A stretch of 64,000 nucleotides of DNA from Anaerostipes butyraticus (GCF_016586355.1 NZ_BLYI01000024.1:62001-126000); one strand, 5' to 3'; counted from the stretch's first letter, positions 8,709 to 18,055 are shown. Numbers and translations are program-made. Notes: a model not told the origin generated them from the letters alone.

Positions 8709-9089
8709 CTGAAGATCATTATCAGCAATGCAAAAGGAGACCCTATTTATGAACAGATATATAAGCAGATGAAAGATATGATCATTGCGGGAAAGCTGAA
8801 AGAAGGCGATATGCTCCCGTCCATCCGCGGACTTGCCAAAGATCTCAGAATCAGTGTGATTACAACAAAGAGAGCATATGATGAACTTGAGAAAGATGGA
8901 TTTATCAATTCTGTTGCCGGAAAAGGATCCTTTGTGGCAGAGAAGAATCTGGAACTGATCCGGGAAGAGAATTTGAAGAAGATGGAAAGTTATATGGAGA
9001 AAATCTGGGAACTGGCGAAAGTCTGCGGAATGTCAGCTGATGAAGTCATGGAAATGTTTCAGATTATGGGAAAGGATGTGGAAGGATGA
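8709..9089 (+). CDS. GntR-family regulator, YtrA subfamily
   Basis: 126-residue winged-helix regulator. The GntR helix-turn-helix (PIYEQIYKQMKDMI ... ISVITTKRAYDELEKDGF) fills residues 10-75. A short tail replaces the usual ligand domain, as in YtrA-type repressors that control their own ABC transporter. The protein family would start LKIIISN, so the start is probably CTG at 8709, six bases after AAGGAGGG. The alternative TTG at 8691 has no ribosome binding site. The stop overlaps the ATG of the ATPase gene by four bases. A palindrome on the promoter is the likely operator. Such operons often respond to cell-wall antibiotics (family knowledge). Confidence 0.82.
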   Translation: MKIIISNAKGDPIYEQIYKQMKDMIIAGKLKEGDMLPSIRGLAKDLRISVITTKRAYDELEKDGFINSVAGKGSFVAEKNLELIREENLKKMESYMEKIWELAKVCGMSADEVMEMFQIMGKDVEG

Positions 9090-9943
9090 ATGCAATAGAA
9101 ATGCGTCATGTGGAGAAAGATTACGGACAATTTCAGATTAAAGATCTGAATCTATGTCTCCCGTCAGGGTATATTATGGGACTGATCGGGGAAAATGGAG
9201 CCGGAAAAAGCACAACGATCAAAATGATTCTGGACCTGGTCCGGAAGGATCACGGAGAGATCAGAGTATTCGGAGAAAAAACCGAAGATTCTCTGGCATC
9301 CAGCAAAGAAGAGATAGGAATCGTGCTGGATGAATCTCAGTTTCCGGAAGGAATAACCGTGGAGCAGGTTAATAAAATCATGAAAAACATCTATAAGAAA
9401 TGGGACGAAGAAGAATTTTACCGGCTGACAGATTTTTTTTCCCTTCCGAGGAAGAAGAAACGTTTCAAAGAGTTTTCCAGAGGAATGCAGCGGAAACTGT
9501 CGATTGCGGTTGCCATGTCTCATAATGCAAAACTGCTGATACTGGATGAACCTACCAGTGGACTGGATCCGGTGGTGCGGGATGAGATTCTGGATCTGTT
9601 TAATGATTTTACCAGAGATGAAAACCATTCTATCCTGATTTCATCTCATATCGTAGGAGATCTGGAAAAGCTGTGTGATTACATCGCCTTTATCCAGAAA
9701 GGCAGACTGATCATCTGTGGGGAAAAAGATCAGATGCTGGAAGCTTATGGGATTTTAAAATGCTCTGAGGAAGAACTGGAGGAACTGGACCAGCAGGCTG
9801 TCGCGGGAATCCGGGATTATGGTTATGGGGTAGAAGCACTGGTAGAGAAATCCCGGATTCCGGAAGGATATCAGACAGAAGTTCCGACACTGGAAGACAT
9901 TATCATCTTTTTATCTAAAAAAGAAAGGAGAGGAATGAAATGA
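9086..9943 (+). CDS. ABC transporter ATP-binding protein (YtrB/BcrA type)
   Basis: 285-residue ATPase that would drive the adjacent membrane protein. Walker A is GENGAGKSTT near residue 35, the signature is FSRGMQRK and Walker B is LLILDEPTSGLDP, with the switch histidine in SSHIVGDLEKLCD. The C-terminal extension of about 70 residues is typical of exporters of the BcrA/YtrB kind. It overlaps the GntR gene by four bases and the permease by four bases, so the three are translationally coupled. The substrate is unknown. Resistance to a peptide antibiotic or cell-envelope maintenance is inference from the operon type. Confidence 0.88.
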   Translation: MNAIEMRHVEKDYGQFQIKDLNLCLPSGYIMGLIGENGAGKSTTIKMILDLVRKDHGEIRVFGEKTEDSLASSKEEIGIVLDESQFPEGITVEQVNKIMKNIYKKWDEEEFYRLTDFFSLPRKKKRFKEFSRGMQRKLSIAVAMSHNAKLLILDEPTSGLDPVVRDEILDLFNDFTRDENHSILISSHIVGDLEKLCDYIAFIQKGRLIICGEKDQMLEAYGILKCSEEELEELDQQAVAGIRDYGYGVEALVEKSRIPEGYQTEVPTLEDIIIFLSKKERRGMK

Positions 9944-10587
9944 AAGGATTACTGCTGAAAGACTGGTATGAAATACGCTATCAATATCGATGGTTTCTGA
10001 TTTTGCTGGCAGTTGCGGGTTTTTCATCTGCGACAGGACAGGGAAATGCTGTATTCTGGGGCTGTTATATGATGATTCTGGTTGCCATGATTCCGTTAAA
10101 TACCATGGGATATGATGAAAAAAGCGGATGGCAGAAATACAGCCGGTGCTTCCCGGTTTCATCCGGACATCTGGTACTGGAAAAATATCTGCTGGGTGTG
10201 ATTGCGCTGATCGTGGCGGTAGGAGTGTATCTGCTGTTTTCTGCCATTTTCTATTTCATTCCGGGCGTGGGAAACGCAAAAGAGCAGTTTTTTACAATAC
10301 TGGCTGCTATGATTACAGTAGGTGTTTTTCCTATGGCCCTGATGCTTCCGCTGAATATCCGGTTTGGAATGGAAAAAGCAAGAGTATATCTCATTTTCTT
10401 TATCATTATTGTGGCAGTTGCAGCGGGAGGGATTTTCGCAGGAGCCGAAGACCTTCCTATGATCGTTAATTTCCTTGCAGGAATCAATCTGGATTTGTTC
10501 ATTCTGCTGCTTCCTCTGATTTCCATTGCTCTTCTGGCAGCAACCTACCCGCTGTCTGTCTGGCTTTATCATAAAAAAGAGTGGTAG
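9940..10587 (+). CDS. ABC-2 type membrane permease
   Basis: 215 residues with about six hydrophobic segments (near 18-35, 42-60, 85-105, 115-135, 145-165 and 185-205). It forms the channel partner of the preceding ATPase. It has little sequence signature besides the ABC-2 topology and the start MKGLLLKDWYEIRYQY, where KDWY is common to this group. Its stop at 10587 is one base from the end of the AraC gene on the opposite strand, with no terminator between them. Confidence 0.75.
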   Translation: MKGLLLKDWYEIRYQYRWFLILLAVAGFSSATGQGNAVFWGCYMMILVAMIPLNTMGYDEKSGWQKYSRCFPVSSGHLVLEKYLLGVIALIVAVGVYLLFSAIFYFIPGVGNAKEQFFTILAAMITVGVFPMALMLPLNIRFGMEKARVYLIFFIIIVAVAAGGIFAGAEDLPMIVNFLAGINLDLFILLLPLISIALLAATYPLSVWLYHKKEW

Positions 10588-10588
10588 G

Positions 10589-11410
10589 CTATGAGATAAA
10601 ATTTCTGCGGTACTGGCTCGGTGAGCAGTCCTTCTTCTTCTTAAAAAGTTTGGAAAAATACAGCGGGTCCTTATAACCGACGGATCTTGAGATGTCAGAT
10701 ATGGAAAGGCTGCTGTTTGACAGAAGGGAGCATGCCCGGCTGATCCGCAGATCCAGAAGGTAATCCTTCATGGAGACGCCAACGGAAGATTTAAACAGAC
10801 GATACAGATAAGAACGTTCAATATTAAGCTGAGCTGAAATATCCTGCAGACTGAAATTTTCCTCATAATGATTTTCCAGATACTGCAGAGTTTCCTGAAC
10901 ATAATGATTTTGTTTTTCCTGGGGAGACAGATTCTCCCTGGGAAATTTTTGCGTTAAAAGATATAAATATTCATATAGAACACTATTCATCATCAGATCT
11001 CTGTTTTCTGAAAGCATGGATGCTTCCAGCATTTTTTCATGACACCGGAGAAGCTCAGGGTCTTCATTCAGATGGAGATAAGGAGCATCATAAAAAGAAG
11101 TCCGTTTCAGATACTGCTGGATTTTGATTCCACGCATTCCGATCCAGCTGTAAGACCATGGTTCATGGGAATCTGCTTCATAGTAAATTCTCTCATTGGG
11201 ATGGATGCAGAAGGCGTCTCCGGAATGCAGACGGTAAATTTTGTTTCTGCACTGAAAAAATCCTTTTCCTTTTAAAATGTAATGTACAATATAACCGCTT
11301 CTGATAGCAGGTCCGTAACTATGACCTGGTTTACAGTCTTCGTATCCGCAGGTGTAGACCATAGCGTCAATATTTCTTGTAAAATCATTGGAAAAATGAA
11401 AATCTGTCAT
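10589..11410 (-). CDS. AraC-family regulator of the adjacent alpha-galactosidase operon
   Basis: 273-residue activator-type protein. The N-terminal cupin sensor domain (SGYIVHYILKGKGFF ... GDAFCIHPNE) spans about 30-150. The C-terminal double HTH (NFSLQDISAQLNIERSYLYRLF and the final GYKDPLYFSKLFKK) spans about 175-273. ATG 11410 (MTDFHFSNDF) is chosen. The longer frame to 11509 would add a hydrophobic stretch foreign to the family, and AAAGGA precedes 11410. It is divergent from the GH36 gene with about 120 bp between, the usual setting for MsmR/RafR-type sugar activators. Confidence 0.85.
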   Translation of the reverse strand: MTDFHFSNDFTRNIDAMVYTCGYEDCKPGHSYGPAIRSGYIVHYILKGKGFFQCRNKIYRLHSGDAFCIHPNERIYYEADSHEPWSYSWIGMRGIKIQQYLKRTSFYDAPYLHLNEDPELLRCHEKMLEASMLSENRDLMMNSVLYEYLYLLTQKFPRENLSPQEKQNHYVQETLQYLENHYEENFSLQDISAQLNIERSYLYRLFKSSVGVSMKDYLLDLRISRACSLLSNSSLSISDISRSVGYKDPLYFSKLFKKKKDCSPSQYRRNFIS

Positions 11411-11533
11411 ATTGGGAATTCCTTTCCTGGCAAGGTCAACAAAGCGCCATATATAAACAACAAAAGTCCATATAATTAAAAGTATAAGCTGATATAATAA
11501 AAATTGCAAGGGACAAGACGAGGAGGTGAGAAG
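11411..11533 (+). promoter_or_regulatory. Divergent control region of araC and the alpha-galactosidase operon
   Basis: A TATAAT box at 11493-11498 serves the GH36 gene. No good -35 box is present, which fits an AraC-activated promoter. The stretch is very A+T rich. I could not define an operator by eye. Confidence 0.45.
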
Positions 11534-13732
11534 ATGTCAATTGTCTATGAAAAAGAAAATCAGATCTTTCATCTGCAGGCAAAAGATACAAGTTATGTTA
11601 TGGGAGTGATCCGGGGACATCTGACTCATTTATATTGGGGAAGAAAGCTGAATCAATACGGAGGAAGCCGGAAGATCATCTGGAAAGACCGTGGATTTGC
11701 ACCGAATCCCGATGATTTGGACCGTACATTTTCATTGGATACTTTGCCTCAGGAATATCCGCAGACAGGGAATGGTGATTTCAGGAACTGTGCTTATGGA
11801 ATCCGGGACGAAAAAGGAGGAAGGATCAGTGACCTGATCTATCAGAGCCATGAAATTGTTTCCGGAAAAGAGCCTCTGCCGGGACTGCCGGCTTCTTTTG
11901 GAAATGACAATGAGGTAGATACACTAAAAGTTCATATGCTTGATCAAATCTCCGGTTTGAAAGTTGAATTGTGGTATCACGTGTTCCAGGACCAAAATGT
12001 CATAGCCAGGAGTGTGCACTTTAAAAATACAGGGAAAGAAAAGGTCATGCTGACAAAAATGTTAAGTATGTCTGTGGATATCCGTGAGGCAGGGTTTGAC
12101 GTTTTAACACTGTACGGCGCTCATAATAATGAAAGAAATATGGATCGCCGTCCATTAAAGAGCGGTACGATTCAGATTGAAAGTCTGAGAGGAACGAGTT
12201 CACCGCAGCAGGCGCCATTTATGGCACTGCTCCGTCCGGAGACAACAGAAGATTTTGGAGAGGTTTATGCGGCAAACTTTGTATACAGCGGTAATTTTAT
12301 TGCTGCGGTTCAGACAGACGCATTTGAAAATACAAGATTTCAGATGGGGATGAATCCATGGAATGGACAGTGGCTGTTAGAGCCGGAAGAAGAATTCCAT
12401 ACGCCAGAGGTGATCATGGTTTATGCGTCAGAAGGCCTGAATCAGATGTCACAGACGTATCATGATTTTTATCAGAATCATCTGATCAGAAGTCAGTTCG
12501 CAAAAAAAATCCGGCCAATTCTGATCAATAACTGGGAGGCAACATTTTTTGATTTTACAGAGGAAAAAATCCTGGAAATTGCAGATAAGGCAGCAGAAGT
12601 CGGAGCAGAGCTTTTTGTTCTGGATGACGGATGGTTTGGCAAAAGAGATGACACGAAAAGCTCTCTTGGAGACTGGACGGAAGACAGACGAAAGCTGCCG
12701 GACGGCCTGAAAGGACTGGAAGAAAAAATCCATGAAAAAGGTCTTATGTTCGGAATCTGGCTGGAACCGGAGATGATTTCCATAGACAGTTGTCTGTATC
12801 GGAAGCATCCGGATTATGTCCTGCATACGCCGGGAAGACCTTACACCTTTGGAAGAGGGCAGCTGGTTTTGGATCTGTCCAGAAAAGAGGTCTGTGATTA
12901 TGTGATTGAAAGTATTTCCAACGTATTAGATTGCGCGCGGATCGATTATGTGAAATGGGATATGAATCGTCATTTGACCGATGTAGGAAGCGGAGCTTTT
13001 CCGGCAGAAAGACAGGGAGAAATTACTCACCGGTATGTTCTGGGGCTGTACCGGATTCTGGATACTCTGACAACAAGATATCCGGATATTTTATTTGAAA
13101 GCTGCTCAAGCGGCGGAGGAAGATTTGACCCGGGGATGCTGTATTATATGCCTCAGACCTGGTGCAGCGACAACACAGATGCTGTCTGCAGAATGAAAAT
13201 ACAGTATGCAACATCTCTTACATATCCGCCAATCACCATGGGCGCCCATGTGAGCGGATGTCCGAATCAGCAGACCGGACGTCAGACTTCTCTTGAAACC
13301 CGGGGATATGTAGCAATGAGTGCGAATCTTGGCTATGAACTGGATCTTACCAGATGCAGTCAGGAAGAGTTAAAACAAATTAAACAGCAGATTGATTTTT
13401 ATAAAACAATTCGGGAGACCATCCAATTTGGAAGGCTTTTCAGAATCAAAAATCCATTTGATGGAAATCTGGCACAATGGAATTTTGTATCAGAGGACGG
13501 GAAGGATGTAGTAGGATTTTATTTTGAAATTCTGAGCCGGCCGGCATCACCTGTCCAGATTATGAAATTAAAGGGACTAGAATGTGACGCATATTATCAG
13601 GACATGGAAACTGGAAATATTTACGGAGGAGATGAGCTTATGTACAGCGGAATCAGCATTCCGCTCTGCAAGCAGGATTTCCGAAGCAAATGCTATCATT
13701 TCCAGAGGATAGATGAAAACAGCTTCTTATAA
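11534..13732 (+). CDS. Alpha-galactosidase, GH36
   Basis: 732-residue cytoplasmic enzyme releasing terminal alpha-1,6-galactose from raffinose, stachyose or melibiose. The large N-terminal beta-sandwich is followed by the (beta/alpha)8 barrel. The nucleophile aspartate is in VKWDMNR, the substrate-binding loop is SCSSGGGRFD and the acid/base aspartate is in WCSDNTDA. There is no signal peptide. ATG 11534 is used because AGGAGGTGAG lies just before it. The next gene is a PTS permease, so the enzyme may act on an imported and phosphorylated sugar. GH36 enzymes normally take unphosphorylated substrate, so this pairing is a point of interest. Confidence 0.92.
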   Translation: MSIVYEKENQIFHLQAKDTSYVMGVIRGHLTHLYWGRKLNQYGGSRKIIWKDRGFAPNPDDLDRTFSLDTLPQEYPQTGNGDFRNCAYGIRDEKGGRISDLIYQSHEIVSGKEPLPGLPASFGNDNEVDTLKVHMLDQISGLKVELWYHVFQDQNVIARSVHFKNTGKEKVMLTKMLSMSVDIREAGFDVLTLYGAHNNERNMDRRPLKSGTIQIESLRGTSSPQQAPFMALLRPETTEDFGEVYAANFVYSGNFIAAVQTDAFENTRFQMGMNPWNGQWLLEPEEEFHTPEVIMVYASEGLNQMSQTYHDFYQNHLIRSQFAKKIRPILINNWEATFFDFTEEKILEIADKAAEVGAELFVLDDGWFGKRDDTKSSLGDWTEDRRKLPDGLKGLEEKIHEKGLMFGIWLEPEMISIDSCLYRKHPDYVLHTPGRPYTFGRGQLVLDLSRKEVCDYVIESISNVLDCARIDYVKWDMNRHLTDVGSGAFPAERQGEITHRYVLGLYRILDTLTTRYPDILFESCSSGGGRFDPGMLYYMPQTWCSDNTDAVCRMKIQYATSLTYPPITMGAHVSGCPNQQTGRQTSLETRGYVAMSANLGYELDLTRCSQEELKQIKQQIDFYKTIRETIQFGRLFRIKNPFDGNLAQWNFVSEDGKDVVGFYFEILSRPASPVQIMKLKGLECDAYYQDMETGNIYGGDELMYSGISIPLCKQDFRSKCYHFQRIDENSFL

Positions 13733-13748
13733 ACAGGGAGGAATTAGA

Positions 13749-15683
13749 ATGAGTCAGGAAAAGAATGAACGTTATGAGAAAATATCCCAGGACTTGATCC
13801 GGCTGGTCGGAGGCAAAGATAATATCCAGGGAACGGCTCACTGTGCAACAAGACTGAGAATCGTATTAAAAGATCTGGATGTTGTAGATATGAAAGGCAT
13901 AGAGAATGTGGATCTGGTAAAAGGAGTTTTCGTTGCGGGAGATCAGCTCCAGATTATTTTTGGGGCAGGACTGGTCAATGCCGTTTACGAAGTATTTGCC
14001 GATGATGTTCAGATGAAAAACATGAGTCTGAGTGATTTGAAAACAGAAGCCAATGAAAAGATGAATCCGCTTCAAAGGGTGTTAAAGGCACTTTCTGATG
14101 TATTTATCGACATCATGCCGGGAATCCTGGCGGCGGCTCTGCTGACAGGTATTTCCGGAGTCCTGGGGAACATGGAAATCGTACAGCAAAATGCAACATT
14201 ATATGGATTAAACCGTATCATCAATATTTCATCTGGGGCAATTTTCGGATTCCTGCCGCTGGCGGTTGCTTACAGCGCGTGCAAGCGATTCGGCGGACGT
14301 CCGATTCTGGGAATTGTAATAGGATGCATCATGCTGTCAAACAGTCTGGCAGACGCTTATGCGGCGGCTCAGGGAACCGTGGATGTGGAAGTTCTTCATA
14401 TTTTCGGATTTCCGGTGGAATTAGTCGGATTTCAGGGTGGAATTATCGTTGCGCTGCTGATCGGCGTTGTAACGGCAAAACTGGATATTTTCTTTGAACG
14501 CAAAGTTCCGGAAGTTATCCGGCTGCTGGTATCTCCGCTGCTTACAACTCTGGTCAGCGCACTGCTTCTGTTCTTTATTGTAGGCCCGATCGGGCGCGGG
14601 CTTGCGTCAGGCATTACCACAGGGCTCGTATGGATGACCCAGTCTTTCGGACTGATCGGATATGCGATTTTCTCTGGTGTGCAGCAGCTGATCGTTATCA
14701 CAGGACTTCATCATGTATTTGGAGCGATTGAAGCACAGCTTCTTGCGGATACCGGACGCAACTTCCTGAATCCTTTAATGTCAGTGGCAATCATCGCCCA
14801 GGGCGGAGCTGTTCTAGGATATCTGGCAAGACATTATAAAGAAATGAAAACAAAAGAACTTTGTATTCCAAGTTTTATTTCTGTACTGTTTGGAATCACG
14901 GAACCGGCGCTGTTTGGTGTAAATATCAGATATCGTTATCCGCTGGCCGGCGGCTGTATCGGAGGCGCGATCGGGGGAGCAGTCGTCTATCTGACAAACC
15001 TGGCGGCTCTTGGATTTGGAACAACTGTTGTTCCGGGAATCGCTCTTGCGGATCCTGCCCATGGAGGATATGTTAATTATATTATTGCTCATGTAACTGC
15101 TCTTGCGGCCGGGTTTATCGTTACCTTTATTCTGGGAATTACCGATAAAACAGGAAATGGTGATGAACAAACGGCAGAGATAGAAGCAGACGAAGAAGTC
15201 AGTGCAGATTCTAAAGAAAATCATGATACGGATAAGGAAGAAATCCTGTATTCTCCGGCCAGGGGAGAAGTTCTTCCAATCGACCAGGCGGCGGATCCGG
15301 CATTTGCGTCAAAAGCAATGGGAGACGGTGTGGCGGTTAATCCGGAAAATGGAGAAATCACAGCACCGGCCGATGGGAAAATCAGTTTGGTATTTCCAAC
15401 GAAACATGCCGTTGGCATTACTTTGGATTCCGGAGTAGAACTTCTGATTCATGCAGGCATTGATACTGTAAAAATGGAAGGAAAAGGATTCAGGGAATTT
15501 GTAAAAGCAGGAGAACGTGTGAAAAAAGGAGATAAGCTGATCACATTTGATAAAGAACTGGTGGAAAAGAATGGATTCAGCCCTCAGATTATGTTCCTGG
15601 TGGCAGACGCAAAAGGAAAGACCGTTACCGTAACTCCGGCACCGAAAGCTGACAATACAACCGAGGTAATCCGGGTAAAATAA
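13749..15683 (+). CDS. Glucose-family PTS permease EIIBCA, probably for an alpha-galactoside or sucrose-like sugar
   Basis: 644 residues in the order EIIB (about 1-90, phosphocysteine Cys32 in AHCATRLRI), EIIC (about 105-460, ten or so helices, with GITEPALFGV), EIIA (about 495-644, with KHAVGITL and LIHAGIDTV). The sequence is much closer to the sucrose permease at 20139 than to the beta-glucoside permease at 2196. It lies 16 bp after the GH36 gene in the same operon. Raffinose or melibiose import is plausible from context but cannot be decided by sequence. ATG 13749 follows GGGAGGA. Confidence 0.85.
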   Translation: MSQEKNERYEKISQDLIRLVGGKDNIQGTAHCATRLRIVLKDLDVVDMKGIENVDLVKGVFVAGDQLQIIFGAGLVNAVYEVFADDVQMKNMSLSDLKTEANEKMNPLQRVLKALSDVFIDIMPGILAAALLTGISGVLGNMEIVQQNATLYGLNRIINISSGAIFGFLPLAVAYSACKRFGGRPILGIVIGCIMLSNSLADAYAAAQGTVDVEVLHIFGFPVELVGFQGGIIVALLIGVVTAKLDIFFERKVPEVIRLLVSPLLTTLVSALLLFFIVGPIGRGLASGITTGLVWMTQSFGLIGYAIFSGVQQLIVITGLHHVFGAIEAQLLADTGRNFLNPLMSVAIIAQGGAVLGYLARHYKEMKTKELCIPSFISVLFGITEPALFGVNIRYRYPLAGGCIGGAIGGAVVYLTNLAALGFGTTVVPGIALADPAHGGYVNYIIAHVTALAAGFIVTFILGITDKTGNGDEQTAEIEADEEVSADSKENHDTDKEEILYSPARGEVLPIDQAADPAFASKAMGDGVAVNPENGEITAPADGKISLVFPTKHAVGITLDSGVELLIHAGIDTVKMEGKGFREFVKAGERVKKGDKLITFDKELVEKNGFSPQIMFLVADAKGKTVTVTPAPKADNTTEVIRVK

Positions 15684-15698
15684 TTTCATAAATGAATA

Positions 15699-15727
15699 TT
15701 GTCTCTTAAGCCCTGGTCGGGTATAAT
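15699..15727 (+). promoter_or_regulatory. Sigma-A promoter of the LacI regulator
   Basis: TTGTCT (15699-15704) and TATAAT (15722-15727) with a 17-bp spacer. Confidence 0.65.
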
Positions 15728-15741
15728 AAGAGAGTCAGGCG

Positions 15742-15771
15742 CAGGCTGCTTCAGATCAATGAAACAGCCTG
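15742..15771 (+). other. Hairpin in the leader of the LacI regulator
   Basis: A 12-bp stem (15742-15753 with 15760-15771, one mismatch) lies just downstream of the promoter. It lacks a clear T run, so it may be a weak terminator of the PTS operon or a leader structure. Confidence 0.4.
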
Positions 15772-15827
15772 TGTTTGTGAAAAGACAGGGAATCCTGTTT
15801 TAAGAAGAAAAAAGAAGGTGATGGTTC

Positions 15828-16844
15828 ATGACAAAGAAGATGACAATGGCAGATATCGCGGAGTTGTCAGGTGTTGGGAAGAGTACGGTATCTCGTTTTT
15901 TCAACGGAGGCTATGTGAAGCAGGAAACGAGAGAAAAGATTCAGAAAATAATAGAAGAATATAACTATAAGCCAAATGCTTTTGCCAGACTGAAGGCGAA
16001 GCAGAGCAGGCTGATCGGAGTTATTGTCCCAACACTGAACTCAAAGATTACCGGACGCGTTGTCACCAGCATTGACCGTTACCTTAGAGAGAAGAATTAT
16101 ACAACGCTGATTCAGAGTTCAGATCATGATATCGACCAGGAACTGGAAAACATTCAGCGCCTGATTCAGATGAATGTAGATGGGATTCTGATCAGTTCCA
16201 TCGCCATTACAAAAGACCACCGGGAATTATTTGCCGAGACCCAGATCCCAATTGTGGTGCTGGCTCAGGAATATGAGGAAGGAATTTCAATCATTGATGA
16301 TGATTACAGTGCCGGCAGATACATAGGCGCCTATATCGGGAAGACCGGGCATCAAAAAGTAGGATATATCGGAGTTTATGAGACAGACGTGGCAGTAGGA
16401 ATCCGGAGAAAACAAGGTGTGATCGATGGATTGAAAGAGTATGGGATCACAGATCTGATCATCGGAAAAAGTGATTACAGTTTTATCGGGGGACAGACTG
16501 TAGCCCGGGAGATTCTGGAGAAGGCCCCGGATGTCGATGCGATGATATGCGCTACAGACCGTCTGGCTTTTGGAGCCTATAAGATCCTGCAGAAAGCAGG
16601 GAAGAAGATACCGGAAGATGTCTCGGTTGTTGGTTTTGGCGGGTATGATGAGAGCACCCTGCTGACGCCGGAACTTACCACGCTGAAATTTGATTCTTAC
16701 GGTATGGGATATTTTGGGGCAGAGACGATTCTGAAGATGATTCAGAAAAAACGGGTTTCCAAAAAACAGGTGGTTGACTATAAGTTTATCAAAGGCGGAA
16801 GCGTAAAAAACTATCGGTGCGCTGAAAGCCCGGATTTGTTATGA
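15828..16844 (+). CDS. scrR: LacI-family repressor, probable sucrose regulator
   Basis: 338 residues. The N-terminal HTH MTMADIAELSGVGKSTVSRFFNGG is followed by the hinge YKPNAFARLKAKQ and a periplasmic-binding-protein-like sensor (about 60-330). This protein type binds near-palindromic sites of the form TGGAACCGATACCA. Two exact copies of such a site flank the scrA promoter 4.2 kb downstream, and no other LacI-type gene is in the window, so I assign it as their likely regulator. No copy is seen at its own promoter. A strong terminator follows. The assignment rests on context. Confidence 0.72.
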   Translation: MTKKMTMADIAELSGVGKSTVSRFFNGGYVKQETREKIQKIIEEYNYKPNAFARLKAKQSRLIGVIVPTLNSKITGRVVTSIDRYLREKNYTTLIQSSDHDIDQELENIQRLIQMNVDGILISSIAITKDHRELFAETQIPIVVLAQEYEEGISIIDDDYSAGRYIGAYIGKTGHQKVGYIGVYETDVAVGIRRKQGVIDGLKEYGITDLIIGKSDYSFIGGQTVAREILEKAPDVDAMICATDRLAFGAYKILQKAGKKIPEDVSVVGFGGYDESTLLTPELTTLKFDSYGMGYFGAETILKMIQKKRVSKKQVVDYKFIKGGSVKNYRCAESPDLL

Positions 16845-16847
16845 TCA

Positions 16848-16907
16848 AAACTCCCTTTTATGCAGATAACGGCAGAAAGCTGTGTCTGGATGAAGGGGAG
16901 TTTTTTT
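16848..16907 (+). terminator. Rho-independent terminator after the LacI gene
   Basis: The outer stem AACTCCCTTT pairs with AAGGGGAGTT. A further inner stem pairs ACGGC with GCTGT inside CAGA/TCTG. The hairpin is followed by a run of seven T (16901-16907). Confidence 0.8.
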
Positions 16908-17011
16908 ATTGCGGAAAGATTTCAGGCAATCCTGCCGGAATGTCTTTGGAAAAAAGACAGGGGTATGATATGATGATGACAGATCATAAAATCAGAGAGG
17001 AGAGAAATCAG

Positions 17012-18055
17012 ATGAAGCTGATCCACATTGCAGATGTACACTGGGGCGCACGTCCGGAGAGAGAGAAGCCCTGGGGGAAAGAGCGCGCAAAAGAAATCAA
17101 GGAAACCTTTCGCAGGGTTCTTGAGCGTGCAAAAGAACAGAAAACAGATCTTCTGCTGATTTCGGGTGATTTTTTTGAACGGCAGCCGTCACTTACAGAT
17201 CTTCGGGAGGCAGACTATCTTCTAAAGCAGCTGGATCATACAAAAACAGTCTGGATTGCGGGAAATCATGATTATTTGAAAAAAGGAACCGGTCTGGAAG
17301 CCTATGAATGGGAATCAGATACGTTTCTTTTGAAGGGACCGGAACTGGAGAAAATAAGCTTTCCTGAGCTTAATACGACAGTTTATGGTTTCAGCTACTG
17401 GCAGGATCAGATCGAAGACCCTCTTTATGACTCGCTGCGGCCGGAAGAGGAGGGAGATGAAATCAGGATCCTTCTGGCTCACGGGGGAGACGAAAAGCAT
17501 ATACCAATTCACAGAGAACGTCTGAAATGGTCCGGATTTGATTATATTGCTCTGGGACATATCCATAAACCGGAAGTGATTTTTGAGGACCTGATGGCGT
17601 ATGCAGGATCTCTGGAACCTTTGGATCATACGGAGACAGGACGTCATGGCTTTATGGAAGGAGAAATCAGTGAAGAACGGCAGATCATTACATTTCACCC
17701 GTTTTCCAGGAGGGAATATGTCCGGACGGAAGTCTATGTAACAGAAGAAATGAGCGGAGAAGAAATTCTGGACCGGATTGACACAGAAATTTCCTACCGG
17801 GGAAGTGAAAATATCCACGAAATTATCCTGCAGGGAACGATGGATCCGCAGATTGAACTGGATATAGAAAGAATTCAGGAAAGATACCGGATTTCCGGGA
17901 TTACGGATCAGACAAAGAGCATATGGGAGAGACGGGATCTTTCCAGGGAAGATAATCTCCTGATGCGGAGGGTGGCAGAATTATTGGAAGATGAACCGAA
18001 AGCGCTGGCGTATGCCATGGAAGCACTGGAATTATCAGAGGAGAGAGAAGTATGA
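17012..18055 (+). CDS. Metallophosphoesterase, DNA repair exonuclease (SbcD/YhaO type)
   Basis: 347-residue nuclease subunit of a Mre11-Rad50-like complex. The five phosphoesterase motifs are visible: IADVHWGA, LISGDFFE, IAGNHDY, LLAHGG and ALGHIHKPE, which together bind two metal ions. The C-terminal third has no clear motif. ATG 17012 (MKLIHIADV) follows GAGAGGAGAG. The open frame upstream to 16841 runs through the terminator of the LacI gene and is not coding. The ATPase partner gene starts four bases before this stop. The YhaO-YhaN pair of Bacilli is the nearest analogue in gene order. Confidence 0.85.
   Translation: MKLIHIADVHWGARPEREKPWGKERAKEIKETFRRVLERAKEQKTDLLLISGDFFERQPSLTDLREADYLLKQLDHTKTVWIAGNHDYLKKGTGLEAYEWESDTFLLKGPELEKISFPELNTTVYGFSYWQDQIEDPLYDSLRPEEEGDEIRILLAHGGDEKHIPIHRERLKWSGFDYIALGHIHKPEVIFEDLMAYAGSLEPLDHTETGRHGFMEGEISEERQIITFHPFSRREYVRTEVYVTEEMSGEEILDRIDTEISYRGSENIHEIILQGTMDPQIELDIERIQERYRISGITDQTKSIWERRDLSREDNLLMRRVAELLEDEPKALAYAMEALELSEEREV

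Noticed and set aside
11411-11509. N-terminal extension of the AraC protein with a hydrophobic stretch
   Set aside because: It would cover the divergent promoter region, and the RBS-supported ATG 11410 gives the normal AraC length.
16841-17011. N-terminal extension of the SbcD-like protein
   Set aside because: It runs through the LacI terminator hairpin, and ATG 17012 has an RBS and the usual MKLIHIADVH start.
17315-17818. 167-codon open frame on the - strand inside the SbcD-like gene
   Set aside because: The phosphoesterase motifs fix the + frame.
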